A stretch of 11,877 bases of DNA. Origin: Elusimicrobiota bacterium (GTDB lineage Bacteria > CG03 > SLGR01). Shown piece after piece: positions 6,684 through 11,877 of this stretch (the stretch's first letter is position 1; every line of letters begins with the position of its first letter). A model generated the notes under the pieces. That model was not told where the DNA came from. It saw only the letters and a program-made list of their open reading frames with translations, and did no database searches. The DNA lies in contig JAAZFS010000130.1 of the NCBI GenBank assembly GCA_012511615.1, positions 1 to 11,877 on the forward strand, given 5' to 3'. A program made the position numbers and the translations under genes.

Positions 6684-7696
6684 ACCAAACCTCTTTCAGT
6701 TGTCTGAATGATTTTTTTCATCATATCCACAGTTTCAACGGGGTAGCGACCTATTGATGTTTCACCAGACAGCATTACATAGTCTGAACCATCAAGAATT
6801 GCGTTTGCTACATCGCTTACCTCTGCCCTGGTGGGCCGGGAGTTTTCTGTCATGCTTTCAAGCATCTGGGTGGCGGTGATAACAAATTTAGAGGCCTTAT
6901 TACATTTTTCAATTATCATTTTCTGTAAGAGCGGTATCTCATATATAGGAAGGGAAATACCCATATCACCACGGGCTACCATTATACCATCGGCTTCATT
7001 TATTATCTCATCAATGTTTTCTATCCCCTCCCGGCACTCTATCTTGCCTATTAGTTTGGCTGGAGAATCTTTTAGTATTTCTCTTACTTGGAGGAGATCA
7101 TCGGCACTTCTGACAAAGGACTGGGCAATTAATTCAATTCCCTGGTCTAGGCAGAACTTTAAGTCATTTACATCTTTTGCGTTTATCTTGCCGAAATCTA
7201 AGCTGGCTTCTGGTATGTTTACACCCTTACTTGATTTTAAAATCCCACCAACTAAAACTTCTGTTAGGATAGAATCAGTGGTACGGTCTACAACCTTTAG
7301 GCAAATATTACCGTCATCTATAAATACATCGTAGCCGTCTTTGATGACTTCAAGAGTTCCGGGGTAATCAAAGGATATTTTATCTGGGCAGCCCAGTATT
7401 TCTTCTTGAGTAATCTCCAGATTGTCTCCAGGGTTGAGTTCTATATCTGAAATTAGTCTTCCAATCCTTATTCTATGACCTTGAAGGTCTCCCAGAACTA
7501 AAACTTTTGAATTTTTCTCCTTGTTTATTGACCGTATCAGAGAAATAAGTTGTCTAAATTCTTCGCGTTTTCCGTGAGAGAAGTTAAGACGGGCAGTATC
7601 CATACCCGAAGAAATCATTCCTCTTAAAACATCTTCTGGAAATGAAGCAGGTCCAATTGTGCATATTATTTTTGTTTTAGTCATTTTGTCTATCAT
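6680..7696 (-). CDS. pyk: Pyruvate kinase, short form lacking the C-terminal domain
   Basis: Converts phosphoenolpyruvate and ADP to pyruvate and ATP in the last step of glycolysis; cytoplasmic. The 338 residues cover the whole catalytic barrel and B domain: CTIGPAS (12-18), ARLNFSHG (35-42), the KIE block with catalytic Lys218 and Glu220, ARGDMG with metal ligand Asp244, and ATQMLESM with Thr276, followed by PTRAEVSDVANAILDG and VMLSGET. Usual enzymes run about 470-480 residues. This one stops at the end of the barrel, so the C-terminal effector/tetramer domain is absent, and the 40 bp downstream hold no remnant. The potassium-site segment reads DLQGHRIRIG (70-79), with His where nearly all have Pro and Arg at the Glu/Lys117 position. 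The start is 5 bp after the PorV-like stop; a second ATG at 7684 is possible. It is the only cytoplasmic product among surface genes. Function is confident; allostery is probably lost. Confidence 0.93.
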   Translation of the reverse strand: MIDKMTKTKIICTIGPASFPEDVLRGMISSGMDTARLNFSHGKREEFRQLISLIRSINKEKNSKVLVLGDLQGHRIRIGRLISDIELNPGDNLEITQEEILGCPDKISFDYPGTLEVIKDGYDVFIDDGNICLKVVDRTTDSILTEVLVGGILKSSKGVNIPEASLDFGKINAKDVNDLKFCLDQGIELIAQSFVRSADDLLQVREILKDSPAKLIGKIECREGIENIDEIINEADGIMVARGDMGISLPIYEIPLLQKMIIEKCNKASKFVITATQMLESMTENSRPTRAEVSDVANAILDGSDYVMLSGETSIGRYPVETVDMMKKIIQTTERGLV

Positions 7697-7701
7697 TATA
7701 C

Positions 7702-8652
7702 TTAAATCCCACCCCTCTTTGAAAGACTACTGCCGGAGCGAGACGAAAACCTGTAATCTACGCTAATCTTGTGGGCCAGGCCTAAGTCACCAAAGAAAGA
7801 GGCGGAATAATCAAAGCCGATATTTGCATCCCTCAGACCAAAACCCCAGGTAAGTGCAGAAAGAGATCCCTTGCCAGAAGTATCCGACTGTAGGCCCCCC
7901 ATAAGTGAGATCACCGCTTGACCGAGCGCAAATTCTCCCCTCAATCCCCCACCATATTTCTCCGCCAGATTATCGGGAAACTCTGCATCAAAGGCAAGAA
8001 GATAAGAAATTTTATTAAATGTAATTTTTTTAGAAATACCTCCCCTGTAGACAAGAGGCAGGTTTTCTATTTCTTTACGATAGCTGGCTCCGCTACCTAA
8101 ATTCTGAACTGAAAAACCTAAATCTATTAAAGGGGTCTTTAAGAGAAGCCCGGAATCTGTAGCAAAGGCTTCAGCTCTGTGGCCGGCAATTTCCGATGAA
8201 AGATATTTTACTGCCAAGCCCAGTGAAAGAGGACCAAAGTCATAAGCGTAGCCTGCACTAATAGCAAAATCTGTGGGGTTGTAATAACCTTTTACTGGAA
8301 GCCCCTCAAAGTCAAATCTTTTAATGGAACCGGCAGATAACCTTGTAAATCCAAGTCCGAGATAGCCAGAGAGAAAAGGCCCGGCCAGCATATAGTTGGA
8401 GTAATGCATGGACTCTATCCAGAGAGACTGGGTGGTGGCCAGTTGATAATTGTTTGCTCCACTGAGACCGGCGGGATTAAAAGATAAGGCAATGGGAGCC
8501 CCTGATACTGCTGTCCCAGCATTACCTATGGCAGAGGCCGAGGCGCCGGCGGGAATCCTGAGCATGGGAAAAATATAAGTTCCTCCGCCGCCATAAGCAG
8601 TAGAAAAAGAAAGCAAAATGAAAATTATAAAAGTGATTATCTTATTCTTCAT
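7702..8652 (-). CDS. PorV/PorQ-family outer-membrane beta-barrel protein
   Basis: 316 residues. The signal peptide has a Lys-containing start, a hydrophobic core at about 5-16, and likely cleavage near AYG (21). The mature N-terminus has the PorV/PorQ/UPF0164 signature: LRIPAGASASAIGNAGTAVS followed by FNPAGLSG. The rest alternates polar and hydrophobic residues like barrel strands. The last strand ends in DYRF, but a Ser/Arg/Gly-rich tail of about 12 residues follows, whereas the paralogue at 1805-2752 ends exactly at YRF. The start codon overlaps the stop of the subtilisin-like protease gene by 4 bp (ATGA) and has no Shine-Dalgarno site, so translation probably depends on re-initiation after the protease. 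Known PorV acts as the outer-membrane carrier for type IX cargo; here the likely cargo is the protease upstream. Family assignment good, role inferred. Confidence 0.8.
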   Translation of the reverse strand: MKNKIITFIIFILLSFSTAYGGGGTYIFPMLRIPAGASASAIGNAGTAVSGAPIALSFNPAGLSGANNYQLATTQSLWIESMHYSNYMLAGPFLSGYLGLGFTRLSAGSIKRFDFEGLPVKGYYNPTDFAISAGYAYDFGPLSLGLAVKYLSSEIAGHRAEAFATDSGLLLKTPLIDLGFSVQNLGSGASYRKEIENLPLVYRGGISKKITFNKISYLLAFDAEFPDNLAEKYGGGLRGEFALGQAVISLMGGLQSDTSGKGSLSALTWGFGLRDANIGFDYSASFFGDLGLAHKISVDYRFSSRSGSSLSKRGGI

Positions 8653-11303
8653 CGAACTACCGAAAATTTCCCTGAAATAGTTTTACCATCAGGAGTCTTG
8701 AGAAGTCCTATATAAACCCCTGAAGACAAATCCCTAACTCCAGTCCATCTTTTAGCAACCCCTCCCTTATGCTGAAATTTTTCTATAAGTTCACCGGCAG
8801 AATTAAATATTTTTATCTCTACTTCATCAGGAATGTTGGCAAAGACCAAGCCACCTCCTCCGGCGGCCTCACCAAACTGACTGTCCCCCATAATAAAGGG
8901 ATTGGGATAGATATAAAAATCTGCAAAATCAGAATAAGGAAGCATGAAGAGGCTATATATAGATAGGGAGGATAAGGAAGTTTCTATTCTTTTTTCTTCC
9001 CTATTTATAGTAAAGGTTTCCATAATCTCCCAAGTGCCAGTAGCTTCATTAAGTCTTACTGGCCGGAGCATATTTTCCTCTGCCCTTGAAAGACTGGAGG
9101 GATAGGTAAAGGAAAGGAGAATATCTCCTTTAGAAAGAGATGAAAAATCTGCAGGACTGTCATCGAAGTATTTAATTGAATAATCACGGGGAGATATTAA
9201 ATCAGTCCGGATCCCTGGAGAAAACTTTAAATTAGCAGAATCTATAATAGTAGTCTGTGAGGGCGTGGGGGGCGATATAATTCCATAGCTAGCAAGAGTA
9301 AATGCTGAGGAAGATACTCTAACTGTAGATGAATAAAGGCCGTCCTCATAGGTAAAGCTATAGGCTTCATCAATAAAGACATCAATATCTAAAGTGGTGA
9401 CCGAACAGGTAGAGCTCCAAGCAGATATATTGCCAGCACCATCTCGTGCAGAAAGTCTGAGATAATAAGTCGTGTCTTTTTCAAGACCATCAAGAATATA
9501 GGGAGAGACGACCCAGTCTGTTAAAATTTCATCAGATAAATCTTTTTGTCGGCTAACTCCAAATTTAAAGGGCTTGGCACCAAGTCCGGCTACTTTATCT
9601 GTGGCCTGTGCTAAGAGGGTGATTCTATCGGAATAAACTGAATCTATAGAAGCAATTGATACTTCCGTGGGAGGACTGGTGTCAATTTTCAACTGGTGGG
9701 CATCCGTCCAATGGGAATAAAGACCATTGGGATAATGGGCTCTTAGTTTCCAGTAATAAATTCCTTCGGAAAGCTGAAGATCTGTTTTTTCTGTGTAAAG
9801 GGTATCTGTATAAATAGCTGAATCGGATGATACTGTCGTTGATATAAAAAACTCATAGTTTGAAGCATCTTTCATTTTATCAAATGAAAAATTTACGCTT
9901 GTAGTAGAAAAACTGGAGCCAGAAGCAGGTGCAAGGGACTGAGGCCGAGAAATATACCTCATCAGAGCTCCTGCATCAAGAATGCCATATCCCAGTCTTT
10001 CCTCCCAGTCGTAGCTATTGGGATTGTAAGAGGTTTTGGTAAGGTATCTGCGAAGCTCTTCTGAAGTCCAGGAGATACCCATTCTTTTAAAGTAAGAAAC
10101 TACCAATGATGCAGCACCAGAGACAAAGGGGGCAGCCATTGAAGTTCCGGTCCTTCTGCCTAATTCATCATTGGAGAGAGCTGATAAAATGTTTTCACCA
10201 GGTGCCACCATATCCAGGCCCACGCCGTAATTTGAAAAGGAGGCCTTATCTATATTCATAGTGCAGGCCCCCACTGCTAAAACCCTATCAAGGCCAGCAG
10301 GAAACATTACTGGGGCTTTACCATCATTTCCGGCCGAGCCTACCACCAATACTCCATTGTTTTCGCAATAGTCTATAGCAGAATTCCAAATTGACTCAAT
10401 TCCAGTTTCAGGTTTAGGCCACTCTGCTCCCAGACTCAGATTGATTACATTTGCTCCCTTGTCTACTGCATAGGTAATGGCGTTAAGAATATCTACATAA
10501 GAGCCTACCACCCCTGAAGGTAGGAGTGGATCATCGGAATCCCACCAGGCAAGAGCCTTGAGGGGCAGAATCTTATTTCCCCAGGATACGCCGACTATAG
10601 CCTCACCATTTTCTACGGCAGCCACAATCCCTGCCACATGAGTACCATGGTCTTCCGCTGGATGAGAGGGGTCAGGCTTAGGATCATTGCTATCTAAAAC
10701 AAAATTCCAACCGTATGTATCGTATTGAATGGTATAGCCGTCAATCCCCTCATAGGGAATGTGGGGCTGGGGATTTTCCCATATATTTTCAGCAAGCTCT
10801 ATATGAGAAAAATCTACTCCGCTATCTATTATTGCTATGGTGGCGCTACCAGTCCCAACCTCCACATCCCAGGCCTCGTGGGCATTTATAGCAAGTAGAC
10901 CTCTCTGCTGAACTTCTAGCTCTTCCAGAGAAAGATATTCTCTAGGAAGCTCATAAGGATGATGGGGCCGGATAATGTAGTTTGGTTCTGCAATTTCAAC
11001 TATGGGGTCATTTCGGTAGGCTCGGAGCAAACTTTCCATACTACCCCCTGTCAACTGGACCTTTACAAAATTTAAGCGATGGTTCCTGCTTATGACCTGG
11101 CCTCCCAGTCTGGAGTGAAGTAGTTCTTGTTCAGAAAGAGGTGTATTTTCCTTAAACTTAACTAAAATTTCATCCGACATGGCATCAAAATTTCCTAGGC
11201 TAGGAATACTATAAGATCTTATCTGTCCGGCCCTTAAATATGAAGAAGGAGAAATACAGAAAAAGACTAAGAATAATAAGTGTGTAAAAAGTATTTTTTT
11301 CAT
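8649..11303 (-). CDS. Exported subtilisin-family (S8) protease with FN3-like and type IX/FlgD-like C-terminal domains
   Basis: 884 residues. Signal peptide about 1-26, then a fervidolysin/thermitase-type propeptide (about 43-112: ILVKF, then a VEIAEPNY end). The S8 catalytic domain spans about 140-450, with Asp160 (AIIDSGVD), His219 (DHGTHVAG), oxyanion Asn326 (SAGNDG) and Ser388 (GTSMAAP), so the triad is complete. It is followed by two FN3-like domains (about 455-541, 545-637), a beta-rich region ending in WEIMETF and SIYSLFML (about 640-788) as in many surface proteins, and a C-terminal sandwich (796-884) with YIYPNPF, IKIFNSAGELI, SGVYIGLLKT and a basic last residue. That tail resembles FlgD/type IX sorting domains. 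The gene is first in the minus-strand cluster, has no Shine-Dalgarno site, and its stop overlaps the PorV-like gene. Likely a surface-anchored or secreted endopeptidase; substrate unknown. Catalytic assignment very sure, secretion route inferred. Confidence 0.92.
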   Translation of the reverse strand: MKKILFTHLLFLVFFCISPSSYLRAGQIRSYSIPSLGNFDAMSDEILVKFKENTPLSEQELLHSRLGGQVISRNHRLNFVKVQLTGGSMESLLRAYRNDPIVEIAEPNYIIRPHHPYELPREYLSLEELEVQQRGLLAINAHEAWDVEVGTGSATIAIIDSGVDFSHIELAENIWENPQPHIPYEGIDGYTIQYDTYGWNFVLDSNDPKPDPSHPAEDHGTHVAGIVAAVENGEAIVGVSWGNKILPLKALAWWDSDDPLLPSGVVGSYVDILNAITYAVDKGANVINLSLGAEWPKPETGIESIWNSAIDYCENNGVLVVGSAGNDGKAPVMFPAGLDRVLAVGACTMNIDKASFSNYGVGLDMVAPGENILSALSNDELGRRTGTSMAAPFVSGAASLVVSYFKRMGISWTSEELRRYLTKTSYNPNSYDWEERLGYGILDAGALMRYISRPQSLAPASGSSFSTTSVNFSFDKMKDASNYEFFISTTVSSDSAIYTDTLYTEKTDLQLSEGIYYWKLRAHYPNGLYSHWTDAHQLKIDTSPPTEVSIASIDSVYSDRITLLAQATDKVAGLGAKPFKFGVSRQKDLSDEILTDWVVSPYILDGLEKDTTYYLRLSARDGAGNISAWSSTCSVTTLDIDVFIDEAYSFTYEDGLYSSTVRVSSSAFTLASYGIISPPTPSQTTIIDSANLKFSPGIRTDLISPRDYSIKYFDDSPADFSSLSKGDILLSFTYPSSLSRAEENMLRPVRLNEATGTWEIMETFTINREEKRIETSLSSLSIYSLFMLPYSDFADFYIYPNPFIMGDSQFGEAAGGGGLVFANIPDEVEIKIFNSAGELIEKFQHKGGVAKRWTGVRDLSSGVYIGLLKTPDGKTISGKFSVVR

Positions 11304-11358
11304 TTTTTTATTATAACTATTTAATGATTAGAATTCATTATAAACTAAAGTTAGCCAG
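11304..11358. promoter_or_regulatory. Divergent intergenic promoter region
   Basis: Only 55 bp separate the two divergent start codons. On the minus strand there is a perfect TATAAT at 11342-11337, with no good -35 box 16-18 bp upstream, and a second TATAAT at 11315-11310 that is too close to the ATG for an ordinary leader. On the plus strand TATAAA at 11339-11344 is the best -10-like element, also without a clear -35. An inverted repeat TAATGA/TCATTA (11322-11327 and 11335-11340, 7-bp spacer) overlaps the first TATAAT and could be an operator. The very AT-rich context makes chance matches likely. Confidence 0.35.
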
Positions 11359-11877
11359 ATGATTAAAGAAATTCAAATAAAAAAGTATAAAAAACCGAAG
11401 CCTAGAATCTTAATTCACTTACTGGTTCTGCTTGCAGGGATTTCCATAGTCTACTTCAAGGCGGCTAAAGCCCCCTTTGTATTGGACGATATACATAAAA
11501 TTGTTTTAAACGACGATATCAAAGAAGGCATTTCTCCCTCAAAACTCTTATTTCAATATAAGAAAAGACCAGATAAAATAGGTCACGATTTACCCTCTCC
11601 TGATTGGGACAGAAACGATCCCTCAAGGCCGCTGACTTATCTATCATATACAATCAATTACTCTTTGTCTGGGCTTAAATATATTTCCTGGCATGTTTTT
11701 GATTTTTTCTTGCATTTTTTCATCGTCCTATTAATTTATTTCTTTCTGAAAAAACTTACCTCTCTATATCTTTCACCTCCCCCAAAGATTCTTTATTTTC
11801 TACCAGCCTTGATTTTTGCTATTCATCCTGCAGGGACAAATACAGTCAGCTATGCTTTTGCTAGGGCAGGACATCTA
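11359..11877 (+). CDS. TMTC/DUF1736-like GT-C membrane glycosyltransferase, N-terminal part
   Basis: An open frame of 173 codons runs from ATG at 11359 off the window end. Lysine-rich cytoplasmic start, first membrane segment about 17-33, then an external loop with FVLDDIHKIVLND (40-52). The Asp-Asp pair (43-44) is where GT-C glycosyltransferases carry their catalytic acid. Next come RPLTYLSYTIN (90-100), WHVFDFFLHF leading into a second membrane segment (about 112-130), a third (about 143-155), then AIHPAGTNTVSYAFARAGHL (154-173), which matches the HP...RA/G-L signature of TMTC/DUF1736-type O-mannosyltransferases. Family members are polytopic and often end in TPR repeats, which would lie beyond the window. 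They transfer a lipid-linked sugar to proteins on the outer face of the inner membrane. It is transcribed away from the surface-protein cluster, 55 bp from the protease start, with no clear ribosome site. Family fairly confident; acceptor unknown. Confidence 0.75.
   Translation, partial: MIKEIQIKKYKKPKPRILIHLLVLLAGISIVYFKAAKAPFVLDDIHKIVLNDDIKEGISPSKLLFQYKKRPDKIGHDLPSPDWDRNDPSRPLTYLSYTINYSLSGLKYISWHVFDFFLHFFIVLLIYFFLKKLTSLYLSPPPKILYFLPALIFAIHPAGTNTVSYAFARAGHL

Noticed and set aside
6831..7334. Plus-strand open frame of 167 codons
   Set aside because: Entirely antisense to the conserved catalytic part of pyruvate kinase.
11310..11315. Second TATAAT just upstream of the protease start as its promoter
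   Set aside because: It lies 6 nt from the ATG and has no -35 match at 16-18 bp; probably chance in AT-rich sequence.
1..11877. CRISPR array, tRNA or rRNA gene, insertion sequence
   Set aside because: No regularly spaced repeats, cloverleaf-like segments, rRNA signatures or transposase frames were found; almost every base is coding.

Overview
The window looks like part of the chromosome of an uncultured diderm bacterium. It is AT-rich by eye and densely packed. It encodes outer-membrane PorV/PorQ-type barrels and very large exported multidomain proteins with type IX-like (Por-secretion) C-terminal domains. Most genes have no recognisable Shine-Dalgarno sequence. These traits fit FCB-group or deep-branching candidate phyla (Omnitrophota, Elusimicrobiota and Desantisbacteria-like lineages, among others). 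I cannot assign a phylum from the sequence alone.

Layout. Seven complete genes lie head to tail on the minus strand and fill positions 1-11303. In transcription order they are: a subtilisin-like exported protease (8649-11303); a PorV/PorQ-like barrel (7702-8652); a short pyruvate kinase (6680-7696); a 1296-residue carbohydrate-binding/FN3 surface protein (2749-6639); a second PorV/PorQ-like barrel (1805-2752); an exported protein made of four SpoVG-like domains (644-1789); and an exported single-HKD phospholipase-D-family protein (1-612). Junctions run from 4-bp overlaps to 40-bp gaps, so one long transcript is plausible. A strong sigma70-type promoter on top of the pyruvate kinase stop codon could also start transcription of the last four genes independently. 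From 11359 to the window end, a divergent plus-strand gene encodes the N-terminal 173 residues of a TMTC/DUF1736-like membrane glycosyltransferase. No gap between genes exceeds 60 bp, and I saw no RNA gene, CRISPR array, insertion sequence or convincing terminator.

How the genes may work together. The strongest pattern is a repeated two-gene module. A large secreted protein ending in a type IX/FlgD-like beta-sandwich tail is followed, with an ATGA stop-start overlap, by a PorV/PorQ-family barrel. This occurs twice. In the known type IX system, PorV shuttles cargo carrying C-terminal signals at the outer membrane, so each barrel may be the dedicated partner of the cargo encoded just upstream. 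Six of the seven minus-strand products carry signal peptides, so the cluster appears devoted to the cell surface or periplasm. The exception is the cytoplasmic pyruvate kinase. The least familiar component is the exported four-fold SpoVG-domain protein: SpoVG is otherwise known to me as a small cytoplasmic nucleic-acid-binding protein.
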